IMG/VR virus record: IMGVR_UViG_3300046492_000369
Span: 1 to 64,000 of that record
DNA length: 64,000 bases
Source: a virus
Reading direction: 5' to 3' (one strand)
The stretch's first letter is position 1, and each line of letters begins with the position of its first letter. Of this stretch, positions 27,383 through 35,001 are shown piece by piece. The position numbers and the translations under genes are program-made. The notes beneath the pieces are model-generated. The model was not told the DNA's origin. It did not search any database and worked only from the letters and a program-made list of their open reading frames with translations.

Positions 27383-27652
27383 TTAATAGGCTGGGTGAAA
27401 TTGGGCCACGTTAGGTTGAACAGCAGGCTCTTCATTTTTGTAGAGGAACTGCTTGAGCCGGATAATGCGGTTGTGGTGGTATTCGGCAGTCAACTTGTGG
27501 ATCTGCACTCGCAAAGCCGCGTATTCTGCCATGGATTGGGCTTGCAGCTCAGCCAGCTCTGCTTGTTTGAGTTCAGCATGGGCCAGCTTCATTGGAGTAG
27601 GTTGAAACCGCTGGAGGAAGCGTTCCCACCAGCTTAATGTCTGTCCGTACAT
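27383..27652 (-). CDS. hypothetical helical protein
   Basis: An 89-aa protein with a long amphipathic helix (AELKQAELAELQAQSMAEYA) and Trp-rich N-terminus (LSWWERFLQRF) that could contact a membrane. GGGGATTATC precedes the ATG. It is the first gene of the small-gene block between the VWA gene and its AAA partner. No family recognised. Confidence 0.6.
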   Translation of the reverse strand: MYGQTLSWWERFLQRFQPTPMKLAHAELKQAELAELQAQSMAEYAALRVQIHKLTAEYHHNRIIRLKQFLYKNEEPAVQPNVAQFHPAY

Positions 27653-27666
27653 GATAATCCCCTATA

Positions 27667-27849
27667 TCATTTATATTGTTTTCCGTATTCGCAGTTACAG
27701 GGCTTCCTGCCCTGATCACAGTCACCAGCACAACCATAGACAATGCGATGTGCTTCGGTACGACGATCCTTGCCAGTACGACGTTCCCCGATCAGGTACT
27801 GCCAAAACAGTACCCAAGGCCATGTCGATCCCTTACGCCGGTCACTCAT
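27667..27849 (-). CDS. hypothetical small Cys-rich protein
   Basis: A 60-aa basic protein with three cysteines at the C-terminus (CAGDCDQGRKPCNC) and an Arg-rich middle (GERRTGKDRRTEAHR). The ATG overlaps the stop of the 101-aa gene (ATGA). A metal-binding or disulfide role is possible; not recognised. Confidence 0.55.
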   Translation of the reverse strand: MSDRRKGSTWPWVLFWQYLIGERRTGKDRRTEAHRIVYGCAGDCDQGRKPCNCEYGKQYK

Positions 27850-28151
27850 AGCAACTTGTCCTTCGCTGGCCAGATGTGATCCACCTTATCCAGCAGTTCT
27901 TCCAGTGTGCTGGCCTCGTACGATTCAAAGCCAACCGGAGTCTCTGGGTATACCTGAAAGACAAAGACACCCTTTGGATCTACCGGCTCGTAGTACAGGG
28001 CACTTTGACGACAGTCGATGGAAGCGGAGACACCGGACTCCAGCATCTTCTTGAGCTTACGGAAGCGTGCACCATCCTTCAGCATGGCTTCAACATCCTG
28101 CTGAAAGGCCATCATCTCGTGATGGGTCATTACCTTGGCTTTGATACTCAC
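27846..28151 (-). CDS. hypothetical protein (GTG start)
   Basis: A 101-aa protein. The start is a GTG at 28151 because AAGGAG lies 6 nt upstream and the frame further upstream overlaps the next gene. It is helical at the N-terminus (HHEMMAFQQDVEAML) and then beta (GVFVFQVYPETPVGFESYE). No family recognised. Confidence 0.65.
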   Translation of the reverse strand: MSIKAKVMTHHEMMAFQQDVEAMLKDGARFRKLKKMLESGVSASIDCRQSALYYEPVDPKGVFVFQVYPETPVGFESYEASTLEELLDKVDHIWPAKDKLL

Positions 28152-28161
28152 TAGTTTCTCC

Positions 28162-28491
28162 TTACAGGAAGTAGGCAACGGCCCGGACAGGATTGCGACG
28201 CAAAGGATCGTCGAACTTAGTAGGATCATCCTTGTAGGTGGTTTCAACCCGGTTATCCTTGTGACGCACGAATTCAGCAAACAACCTGCCTGTGTCGGCC
28301 GAGAATACCTGCGCCACGCTGGAGCCATAATGGTTCATCGACATATGCATGAAGCAGCGCATGGCTGCCGTGTTCGGCTTGTTGGCGGTGGTCTTCTTCA
28401 CCACTACACCTTCTTCGATGTAGGCAGTAATGATCGGACGTTGGGAGTTGACCCCTTCCAGTACCTTGCGACGTTGAGTAATAGTGAACAT
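28162..28491 (-). CDS. hypothetical protein
   Basis: A 109-aa basic protein (FTITQRRKVLEGVN, VVKKTTANKPNTAAMRCFMH). Its ATG lies 1 nt after the HNH gene stop, so translation is likely coupled; a 16-residue N-terminal extension within the HNH gene is less likely. Not recognised. Confidence 0.6.
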   Translation of the reverse strand: MFTITQRRKVLEGVNSQRPIITAYIEEGVVVKKTTANKPNTAAMRCFMHMSMNHYGSSVAQVFSADTGRLFAEFVRHKDNRVETTYKDDPTKFDDPLRRNPVRAVAYFL

Positions 28492-28492
28492 G

Positions 28493-28846
28493 TTAGGCAG
28501 CGATTTTCTCAAGGGTGAATGGATGGACATCACGGCCAAACAGCACCGCTTTGCCTCTTAATGTATTGATCTGATGGGTGACCGGCTCTAGATGAGCCGG
28601 GTTAACGCAACAACGAGTACTACAGCGATGGTCGAGCAACAGTCCTTCCGGGATGGGACCAACCAGTGCTTCATAGGCCAGCCGATGGGCCATACGCTCA
28701 TCGCCATCATGGAACAGCCTGCCATAGCCATTGCGGTTCAATCGAGCGACCCACACCCAGCACTCGCCAACAGGGGCAAGTACCAGTACGGGAACCACCC
28801 GATCAAGGATCTTCTCGATGAGCCTTTCTCGATGGGTGTGGGTCAT
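28493..28846 (-). CDS. HNH endonuclease (HNH_3 type)
   Basis: A 117-aa nuclease with CWVWVARLNRNGYGR, the helix AHRLAYEALVGPIPEG, then the HNH core LLLDHRCSTRCCVNPAHLEPVT, including the C-x4-CC pattern and N-P-x-HL. This architecture is common for stand-alone phage HNH nucleases. It sits in the small-gene island. It may be a selfish homing gene; cleavage target unknown. Confidence 0.85.
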   Translation of the reverse strand: MTHTHRERLIEKILDRVVPVLVLAPVGECWVWVARLNRNGYGRLFHDGDERMAHRLAYEALVGPIPEGLLLDHRCSTRCCVNPAHLEPVTHQINTLRGKAVLFGRDVHPFTLEKIAA

Positions 28847-28852
28847 GATGTC

Positions 28853-29221
28853 CTACCCGTTAAGAATGGCTGTGACGTGGACGACCTTCGAGATGATCAG
28901 GCCTACTCCGGCAATACGGTGCTGATAATTGGCATCCATGCAGCGGATATGCGCTAGTACTGCTTTGTGCAGCGACTGACCATCATTGATGAAGCCAGAA
29001 TTGAAATCGACTTGGCCGGGTGGTGGGGGTTCTCCCACGTACACGGCTTCAGCAATCCGGGTGTAGATGTTCCCATCCCAGAATTCAGTGGGGATCTCAT
29101 CGATCGGTGGTAGCAACCTCTGTGTACCTCGCCAGAATTCCAGCTCGGTGATCGAATCCAAATCAGCTTGGGTGATATTCCATGGCTTAGGGGGTTCAGG
29201 TGCTTTCTTCTTGGCTTTCAT
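28853..29221 (-). CDS. hypothetical protein
   Basis: A 122-aa protein with a basic N-terminus (KAKKKAPEPPKPWN), a central acidic section and a hydrophobic C-terminus (HRIAGVGLIISKVVHVTAIL). The ATG overlaps the stop of the next upstream gene (ATGA). No family recognised. Confidence 0.6.
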   Translation of the reverse strand: MKAKKKAPEPPKPWNITQADLDSITELEFWRGTQRLLPPIDEIPTEFWDGNIYTRIAEAVYVGEPPPPGQVDFNSGFINDGQSLHKAVLAHIRCMDANYQHRIAGVGLIISKVVHVTAILNG

Positions 29222-29901
29222 GAGTCATCCTTACGTGCGAGCTGGGCGGCACGCTCTGATACCTTTGGGTCAAGCGCGATTTCTTCTCGCCATGCGATCA
29301 AACGAGCTAGCGATCCCCGTGCATCGTTCTCGTCCCAAGGGAGTTCACCCGACACTACGCAGGCATCCGTTACGGCGTCATACCACTGCTTATAGCGCGC
29401 GAGCTGGGCTTGAACTTGAGCCAACGCCTTTTCGGATTCTGCTGCATGCCGTTGCTCATACTCCTTGGCCTGATGTGCACTGGCTAACTGGGCGCGCAGG
29501 TCGGCAGCTGTCTGCTCTAGCTCGATGCAATACAAGCTGGTCGCCTTCGAGATCGGACAGGCTTGCTGCTGGGCGCTATATGCTGCGATGGCGTCGAGGG
29601 CGTCGAGGGCGTACTGGCGCATCTGACGTGCGGTGTAGTACGGATCGCCTGCTTTCCCGAATACGCTTGTAAAGCGCAGCGTGTGGTCCGGCAGCGGCGG
29701 CAGTCCCTCGTCGCTCCCATGCGCAGCAACAGCGGAGGATGGGGCGGTGCGGCGGGCGGCTTGCCATGCTTCCCATAACTCGCAAACGTAATGATCCGTG
29801 TACGAGTCCCCTTCGCGTTCAGATTTCGGGCCAACCCTGTCATTCAGGCCAAGCCACGCCTCAAACGCTGCCCGCTCGGCTTCGATGTTCAGATTGCTCA
29901 T
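29218..29901 (-). CDS. Ead/Ea22-like accessory phage protein
   Basis: A 227-aa protein beginning NIEAERAAFEAWLG and continuing with CELWEAWQAARR, the pattern of Ead/Ea22-like accessory proteins in many lambdoid and Burkholderia phages. A coiled-coil middle (TAADLRAQLASAHQAKEYE, SEKALAQVQAQLARY) follows, with VVSGELPWDEND at the end. The start at 29901 has GAAAGGACAGCA upstream; the longer frame overlaps a neighbouring gene. Function unknown. The GC-rich codon use differs by eye from the phage core. Confidence 0.65.
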   Translation of the reverse strand: MSNLNIEAERAAFEAWLGLNDRVGPKSEREGDSYTDHYVCELWEAWQAARRTAPSSAVAAHGSDEGLPPLPDHTLRFTSVFGKAGDPYYTARQMRQYALDALDAIAAYSAQQQACPISKATSLYCIELEQTAADLRAQLASAHQAKEYEQRHAAESEKALAQVQAQLARYKQWYDAVTDACVVSGELPWDENDARGSLARLIAWREEIALDPKVSERAAQLARKDDS

Positions 29902-30248
29902 TGCTGTCCTTTCTCGCCCGACTCCGGGGCGGGGGTTCTCTGCTGATTCATTGCCGCCAGAATCTCGTCCTGGCGGGCCTTCATGAAGTCCGCGATGGTC
30001 TGCTGGATGTCCAGAAACTCGCACTTGGTCCGGCTGTGCTGCAATGTGTAGCCGCGCCGCGCCATGAACCACAGGAACACATCGATGGTGTAGATGTGTG
30101 CGTCACGCCAAGTGATGGCCTTAGTGCCGTCGTGCGCATGGACCAGTCCGTGGATCGTCTTGAACAGGTCTTTCTGGTCGTGGAAGTCGCGCATGAACTC
30201 CGGGAGGTATTCAGCGGAATCCAGCCACGCCCGCAGGTCGCGCGTCAC
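29898..30248 (-). CDS. hypothetical accessory protein (GTG start)
   Basis: A 116-aa protein (DLRAWLDSAEYLPEFMRDFH, WRDAHIYTIDVFLWFMARRG). The GTG at 30248 overlaps the stop of the upstream gene (GTGA), and its own stop overlaps the following ATG. No family recognised with confidence; part of the GC-rich module. Confidence 0.6.
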   Translation of the reverse strand: MTRDLRAWLDSAEYLPEFMRDFHDQKDLFKTIHGLVHAHDGTKAITWRDAHIYTIDVFLWFMARRGYTLQHSRTKCEFLDIQQTIADFMKARQDEILAAMNQQRTPAPESGEKGQQ

Positions 30249-31030
30249 TTCGCACCGCCTTCCTGACCTGCTGCGCCCACAGCGGCGGCTCTGACCCCGC
30301 TGAGCAAACGCGCGTTGAGGTAGCCGTTGGCATCCTTGACCCGTACAAACACACGGTGCGCGTCCTTCTCGCCGTCTTTCACCTGATGCGACAGCGCGCC
30401 CCATACGTAGTAGCCGACGACGGTATGCTCGACCCATGCGTCTTGGCGAGCGAGGTGGATCAGCACTTTCGACCCAACTGGCGGCAGCAAGTCGCCCTCT
30501 ACCGGCTCCACTTCACCCGCATTGGCGGCAGCAGGCGCAGGGGCGGCTCGCTGGGCGAGCACTTCGCGCGCAAACTTCAGGATTGCATTCAATGGACCGC
30601 CGAAACTCAACCAACGGCTCTGTACCCGGTTGAAAATCTGCACAATCTTTTCGTCGGTCACTACTTCTATATGCTGTGCAGCCGAAGGGTTGGGGGATGG
30701 GGCGACGAACTTAGTAACTGCCTCGCGCACCTTCCGTGCTACGTCTTCACCTTTACCGATATAGCGCCATACTTCAGAGTTTCCTTCGCGGACAAGGCTC
30801 TGTGAAAAACTAGTAGTATCCAGTTCTTCAGCAACCATGCGAAGGATTTCATAAAGCTCGCGCGCTGCCGTGGTGGCCGCTTGCTGTGCAGTAGTGGCGC
30901 GGCGCGCGAGGGCGATCATTTCACGCAATTTGTCTGACGCACTGTACTGAAAGTTACCTTCCAACTGATCAGCGATTGCTTCCAGCTTGTCCAGGTCGAT
31001 GCCTCCCGGTTCGGTAGTGTGTTTGCTCAT
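30245..31030 (-). CDS. hypothetical accessory protein
   Basis: A 261-aa protein with helical N-terminus (DKLREMIALARRATTAQQAAT), a middle segment KIVQIFNRVQSRWLSFGGPL, and a C-terminal region (GSKVLIHLARQDAWVEHTVVGYYVWG) resembling the small beta domains of phage accessory proteins. GAGGAATAACACC precedes the ATG at 31030. Part of the GC-rich module; function unknown. Confidence 0.65.
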   Translation of the reverse strand: MSKHTTEPGGIDLDKLEAIADQLEGNFQYSASDKLREMIALARRATTAQQAATTAARELYEILRMVAEELDTTSFSQSLVREGNSEVWRYIGKGEDVARKVREAVTKFVAPSPNPSAAQHIEVVTDEKIVQIFNRVQSRWLSFGGPLNAILKFAREVLAQRAAPAPAAANAGEVEPVEGDLLPPVGSKVLIHLARQDAWVEHTVVGYYVWGALSHQVKDGEKDAHRVFVRVKDANGYLNARLLSGVRAAAVGAAGQEGGAK

Positions 31031-31034
31031 GGTG

Positions 31035-31244
31035 TTATTCCTCGCTGGCTTTCTCGGTGTTGCTGGCGGCGGTGCGCCGGACTTCGCGCTCGATGGCGCG
31101 GGCAAATTTGAGCCATCCGGGCGGTAGTCGCTTCGGAACTTCGTGCGTGATTGAGCCGAGCGCGGCCAAAATTTGCTCGTCGGTCAGCTCGCCCGGTACC
31201 TCTGCGCTCTGCTGCGGTGCTGGTGGGACAGGTGTTGTCATCAC
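31035..31244 (-). CDS. hypothetical accessory protein
   Basis: A 69-aa protein. ELTDEQILAAL and WLKFARAIEREVRR form a motif pair repeatedly seen in accessory proteins of Burkholderia and enteric phages. ATG-ATG start (31244 or 31241), with AAAGGAAC upstream. It closes the GC-rich module and lies 22 nt from exon 2 of the gp24-like gene. Function unknown. Confidence 0.6.
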   Translation of the reverse strand: MMTTPVPPAPQQSAEVPGELTDEQILAALGSITHEVPKRLPPGWLKFARAIEREVRRTAASNTEKASEE

Positions 31245-31266
31245 AGTTCCTTTCTTGGTTTAAGGT

Positions 31267-32208
31267 TTAAAACAAGGCTTCAGCATGCATACCCAACCAC
31301 TTCTGCATGTCTGCATCGTTGACCAGCTCTTTGTTGCGACCCAGCACCATCCTTACGCACACCACTTGGAATTCCAGTGGCAGGCGCTTGATGTACTTCA
31401 TCAGTGGGTTGATGTTCACCTTGTTGATCTTGTCCGCAATGCTACCGGACAGAGCAAACAGGATGCTTGGCTCACCTGGTACCTGGATCGATTCAGGATT
31501 GGCCATGATCTCGGCTACCGTGGGCAACTGGTCGAAGATCTTGCAGTAGCTGAGAAATTCCCGTGCCACGCCTTCGGACAGGGTACCAGCCAACAGCGGC
31601 AGCATGTCGGCGTCGTTGGCGTCCATGATCTTCAGGAAGCTATCCGCAAATTCCCATGTCCGTGGCGAAGCATAGGTACGATCCGAGTGGTCTGGCTTGA
31701 AGGTGTACAACAACGTAGGTCGGAACTCCATGAAGCTGATGATGCGGTGGTCAAGACCAGTAGCAGACGCCCACTGTACCCATTCAACAGGATTAACCAC
31801 CATTTCCATGTGCACGATACGCGACTGCAGTGCAGTGCTCATCTGCTCGACGATGGCTCCATCGGTTTCTAGGTTACCAGCACAGACTACCGCCACATTC
31901 TTATGCAGGTTGTACTTGCCCACCATCCGATCGAGCACGACCTTGTAAGACGCGGCTTGAACGGCGACCGAAGCACTGTTGAACTCATCCAGGAACAGCA
32001 ACCAACCATTATAAGCTTGGCCATTTTCTGGATTAATAGGTAATGAGTCACCTTCAATAGGAAAAGTGTCCATTGGCAAATACCCGGCACGATTACCTTG
32101 TATATTAGGAAATCCGAGGATATCTGTAGGGTCACATTGAGAAAGACGTAAATCAATCAATTTAAGATTATATTCACGCGCTATTTGATGCACGATTCCT
32201 GACTTACC
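31267..32208 (-). CDS. MoxR-type AAA+ ATPase (N4 gp24-like), exon 2
   Basis: This is the second exon (313 residues) of a 354-aa protein. It starts with GKSGIVHQIAREYN, completing the Walker A motif begun in exon 1. It contains a Walker B (GWLLFLDEFNSA), arginine-finger-type segments (RIVHMEMVVNP) and the AAA lid (RTYASPRTWEFADSF). Without splicing the exon has no natural ATG; only a TTG at 32220 inside the intron would open it. It is the AAA partner of the VWA protein at 26.2-27.3 kb and belongs to the MoxR/AAA_5 group. Confidence 0.9.
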   Translation of the reverse strand, partial: GKSGIVHQIAREYNLKLIDLRLSQCDPTDILGFPNIQGNRAGYLPMDTFPIEGDSLPINPENGQAYNGWLLFLDEFNSASVAVQAASYKVVLDRMVGKYNLHKNVAVVCAGNLETDGAIVEQMSTALQSRIVHMEMVVNPVEWVQWASATGLDHRIISFMEFRPTLLYTFKPDHSDRTYASPRTWEFADSFLKIMDANDADMLPLLAGTLSEGVAREFLSYCKIFDQLPTVAEIMANPESIQVPGEPSILFALSGSIADKINKVNINPLMKYIKRLPLEFQVVCVRMVLGRNKELVNDADMQKWLGMHAEALF

Positions 32209-33090
32209 CTTGGTATTCAAGAGAGTACGTTACCCCCCTCTCCGCTATTAAGCTGCTCATGCTTTCGCATGAGAATAGACTATATCTTCATCTTATACTG
32301 ACATGGCCGACACATAATGTTGGTCTGTCTCAGCGTCGAAGAATCAGTTCTGCATACAAGTTTTGTAGGGCAATTAGAGCAATAAAATTCTACAAAATTA
32401 CGTGGATTTTCATTGATCACTCGAATAAAATTCAAGCCTAATTTTTCCCTGAAAAATTTCTCTGTTACAGCAAACTTGGCAGCACTTGCTGCTTTACTGG
32501 CATTCAGATAGGGTGTTTTACCCATACTAATCGCGTGTAATTGATTTCCTGATTTTGTAGTCCATTCCAGATTGTCTTTCCAATCATGGCCAGGAACCAA
32601 ATCCTTGTGATTTACTTCCACATCATCTGGTCCTTTGACCAGATAAATTTCAGCAACCATTCGGTGTACAAAAAATCGTTCAGTTTTACCTTGTATTGAC
32701 AGAGTAACCCGACGATAGCCTTTTGGCATTACATCGGCTTTTAGTGCAGTACTTTTTCCTTTTCGATATACATTCCCATCTTCTGATACCAGATAAGGCG
32801 TATTTCTGAATTGACGCATATTTTACCTTTTAAGGAGAACCACATACATGGTAGACCTGTTGAGGTAAAAAGTAAAGAGCTTCCCATTTCCACCCACTTG
32901 GGTGTACGGCTTTCGCCTAGTCGTTGAACGTTCACCTATACGGTGCTTCGCTGCTGATTGCCCAATTCTCATACTTTTCAAGCCTTGGCTTTGTCTTTCG
33001 ACGCGCAGTGGCAATGAGACTATCAGGAGTTTCCAGCAATTAGAGAAGTTTGTTTTGACACCTCACGGTGAAAGCTATCTAGTAGAGTCA
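32209..33090 (-). ncRNA. group I self-splicing intron in the gp24-like ATPase gene
   Basis: This 882-nt intron interrupts the P-loop codons. The exon 1 end AGCTATT (33097-33091) pairs with GATAGCT (33079-33073), giving P1 with the diagnostic U-G wobble at the splice site. The core elements are in order: P (AATTGCTGGAAACTCC, 33041-33026), Q (AATCAGCAGCGAAGC, 32959-32945), R (CGTTCAACGACTAGGCG, 32930-32914) and S (AAGATATAGTCTA, 32288-32276); R GACTA pairs with S TAGTC (P7). A P9 hairpin CTCATGC-GAAA-GCATGAG (32272-32255) follows. The last nucleotide is G (32209). The HNH gene lies between R and S, in the P8 loop. Confidence 0.95.
32280..32819 (-). CDS. intron-encoded HNH homing endonuclease
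   Basis: A 179-aa endonuclease. RKGKSTALKADVMPKGYRR at the N-terminus and the HNH core HRMVAEIYLVKG, EVNHKDLVPGHDW and DNLEWTTKSGNQLHA are typical of phage group I intron nucleases. The C-terminus has a CSNC/CRPC pair (EFYCSNCPT, IMCRPCQY), suggesting a zinc finger. It would cut intronless alleles at the P-loop site to spread the intron. Its TAG stop (32282-32280) lies inside the S element of the intron. AAGGAGAACC upstream is at some distance, so the start is reasonable but not certain. Confidence 0.9.
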   Translation of the reverse strand: MRQFRNTPYLVSEDGNVYRKGKSTALKADVMPKGYRRVTLSIQGKTERFFVHRMVAEIYLVKGPDDVEVNHKDLVPGHDWKDNLEWTTKSGNQLHAISMGKTPYLNASKAASAAKFAVTEKFFREKLGLNFIRVINENPRNFVEFYCSNCPTKLVCRTDSSTLRQTNIMCRPCQYKMKI

Positions 33091-33213
33091 AATAGCTGGT
33101 GAGCCATGAATCATGGCCACACGCTTAGCCTTGATGCAGGCCGTGACCATGCGGATGGCCTGACTGATGGTGACTTTCAGGGTCTGTTGTACTTCGTTGT
33201 CGTTCTTTGCCAT
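33091..33213 (-). CDS. MoxR-type AAA+ ATPase (N4 gp24-like), exon 1
   Basis: Exon 1 encodes the first 41 residues, ending VAMIHGSPAI, from an ATG at 33213. Without splicing the reading frame hits TGA immediately after ATT. Joined to exon 2 it yields the Walker A GSPAIGKS (residues 37-44). ACGAAAG upstream gives a modest ribosome binding site. The total spliced product is 354 aa. Confidence 0.9.
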
Positions 33214-33230
33214 GTTGTACTTTCGTTGGT

Positions 33231-33881
33231 TTAGCAGCTGCAGGACAGGAAATTACCCTGATTTTCGTTGTCTACTTTCTGTCCAGTGACGATCTCGTAA
33301 GCAGGCCAGAAGATGTCCGGGTCGATCGAACGTCCTTCAAAACGACCACCTTCGGACCAGTAGTGCCAGCCATCAGCGGCATGTACTTTGGCATGAGCCA
33401 TCAGATCGTCATATTCGACGCCCAGCCGGTCTGCGATGTCCATAATGGTCTGCTTGGCTACAGCCCCTTCTTCACGCACCAGCAGCTTCATCTGGTGCAG
33501 CTGTTCTTCGGTGGCTTGAGGTTCACGCACCTGTTCAGTCTCACCACTGGCCGGGAAGTCCGGGTGTTCCCAGACATGACGCAGGGAGGTGATTTGACGG
33601 GGATACACGATCAGCCAGAAATGCTCACCTTTTTTGATACCACCGCGCTTGATAATAAAGGGATCTACGATACCTACCGTTTTCCAGTCTTCGCCTGTTT
33701 GAGCGTAGTTATATGCTTTACCATCGTGACCAATGCCCACATGTTGCCCAGGCTTCAGGTCACATCCAGCTTCGATGGGTTCTACGCCAAGGTGAATAGC
33801 GTCACGCTTTTCTTGTTGCGTATGAATCATGCCAAGGGTAGCCAAGGCATCGGTGATGGGGGAACGGCTATCTGCGGCCAT
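33231..33881 (-). CDS. conserved hypothetical protein upstream of the gp24-like gene
   Basis: A 216-aa soluble protein (KPGQHVGIGHDGKAYNYAQ, GEHFWLIVYPRQITSLRHVW, WHYWSEGGRFEGRSIDPDIFW). The Trp/His-rich C-terminus is reminiscent of conserved proteins encoded near gp24 in N4-like phages. GAGAGAG lies before the ATG at 33881; the earlier in-frame ATG at 33965 lies inside the preceding gene. No catalytic motif known. Confidence 0.7.
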   Translation of the reverse strand: MAADSRSPITDALATLGMIHTQQEKRDAIHLGVEPIEAGCDLKPGQHVGIGHDGKAYNYAQTGEDWKTVGIVDPFIIKRGGIKKGEHFWLIVYPRQITSLRHVWEHPDFPASGETEQVREPQATEEQLHQMKLLVREEGAVAKQTIMDIADRLGVEYDDLMAHAKVHAADGWHYWSEGGRFEGRSIDPDIFWPAYEIVTGQKVDNENQGNFLSCSC

Positions 33882-34053
33882 ATTTTTCTCTCTCTGAAGT
33901 GGGAAGCACCAACGCCAGCATGGTGTTGTGCTTACGTTGTAGTTTGATGAGCCTGCGCAGCTCACTGCTGGGAGTGTTCTTCACACCCCGTTTTTGAAGG
34001 AATGAGATCCGTTGATTAACCTCAACCGGTGTGAATGCCTTCACACCTTTCAT
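33868..34053 (-). CDS. hypothetical small basic protein
   Basis: A 61-aa basic protein (TPVEVNQRISFLQKRGVKN, SELRRLIKLQRKHN). Its ATG overlaps the stop of the AAA gene (ATGA at 34050-34053), and its 3' end overlaps the next gene by 14 nt. The helix pattern would fit a nucleic-acid binder; this is inference. Confidence 0.65.
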   Translation of the reverse strand: MKGVKAFTPVEVNQRISFLQKRGVKNTPSSELRRLIKLQRKHNTMLALVLPTSEREKYGRR

Positions 34054-34847
34054 GGCATGGCCAGAGTTTTCTGGAAAGTTGTCTTAGCTACTTCTTTAGG
34101 CTTGAGACCACCTTCAATAAAGTACTGATGCAGCAGAGTGTTGATCATGCGTACACCAATGGTGTTCTTCTCGTGGTTTTCGGTCAAAACCTTCATGATG
34201 GACGTAACTACCAGATCTTTGCTGACAGTAGGAATCAGAGTCAGATAATGGGCCAGTAGTTTGCTGTTCTCCAGAATATTCTGCATCTGTTCAAGGCTGA
34301 CTTTATCCATTCCATAAGCCAAGCCAACACGACCAAGAAATTCTGTCTTCAAACCGAATTCACGCAGCCTGTCGATCGTAATGTTCTCTTCACCATTGAA
34401 AGCACCAGCAAAGATGAATAAGACATTATCTGTCTTGATGTTATGGTACTTGCCGTAGTCAGCCGAGATGTTGGCCAGTCCTTCAAGCGCTTTCAGGAAC
34501 TCATTCTGCACGCCATTGGTGGTTTCATGGGCCAATGCGGAGTTGGAGTTGCCACTGATGAACAGCTTGTCAAACTCATCAACGAAGCACACCACTGGAC
34601 GGCCACCATACTGCACCAATGGAGCCAGTGCCTTGGACAGGGAATTGCCTGCGGTGCCTTCCTTGGTCAAGCCAGCCGCATTGATCTCAACCATGGGGAG
34701 GTCAAGCTCTTCGCACAGCATGCCGATGTTGTGGCTCTTGCCTGAACCGGAGGGACCGGTGACGATGAAATGCGGACGGATCTCGCCTTCACTGTTGAGG
34801 TAGATGTTAAGGATGCGACGGATGCTGTCGATGGACTTCTGGCTCAC
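34050..34847 (-). CDS. AAA+ ATPase (ClpX/FtsH-like)
   Basis: A 265-aa AAA+ protein. Walker A is TGPSGSGKS (residues 30-38), Walker B is VVCFVDEFDK (85-94), sensor-1-like region DNVLFIFAGAFNG, and arginine-finger region FLGRVGLAYG. It lacks any zinc-finger or peptidase domain. It starts with GTG at 34847, with AATAGGAG upstream. Its role in early/middle infection is unknown; it is distinct from the MoxR-type gene. Confidence 0.85.
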   Translation of the reverse strand: MSQKSIDSIRRILNIYLNSEGEIRPHFIVTGPSGSGKSHNIGMLCEELDLPMVEINAAGLTKEGTAGNSLSKALAPLVQYGGRPVVCFVDEFDKLFISGNSNSALAHETTNGVQNEFLKALEGLANISADYGKYHNIKTDNVLFIFAGAFNGEENITIDRLREFGLKTEFLGRVGLAYGMDKVSLEQMQNILENSKLLAHYLTLIPTVSKDLVVTSIMKVLTENHEKNTIGVRMINTLLHQYFIEGGLKPKEVAKTTFQKTLAMP

Positions 34848-34857
34848 GGCAATACTC

Positions 34858-35001
34858 CTATTTTTTGGTTTTGGTTCGGTTGATTTGTTGAATATTTAAT
34901 TTTTTAAACATGCGACGAGCTTCGTGCAGGGCTGGTGACATGTGGGTAAGTCCCAGGCGGTAGTGCACGATGTTCCAAGCCCAGCGAATATGGAACCACA
35001 T
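34858..35001 (-). CDS. very small basic protein
   Basis: A 47-aa protein (MWFHIRWAWNIVHYRLGLTH, then basic KKLNIQQINRTKTKK). The ATG shares an A with the upstream stop (TAATG), and the stop is 10 nt before the AAA gene start. Such tight coupling favours a real gene. The aromatic N-terminus could associate with a membrane. Confidence 0.55.
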   Translation of the reverse strand: MWFHIRWAWNIVHYRLGLTHMSPALHEARRMFKKLNIQQINRTKTKK

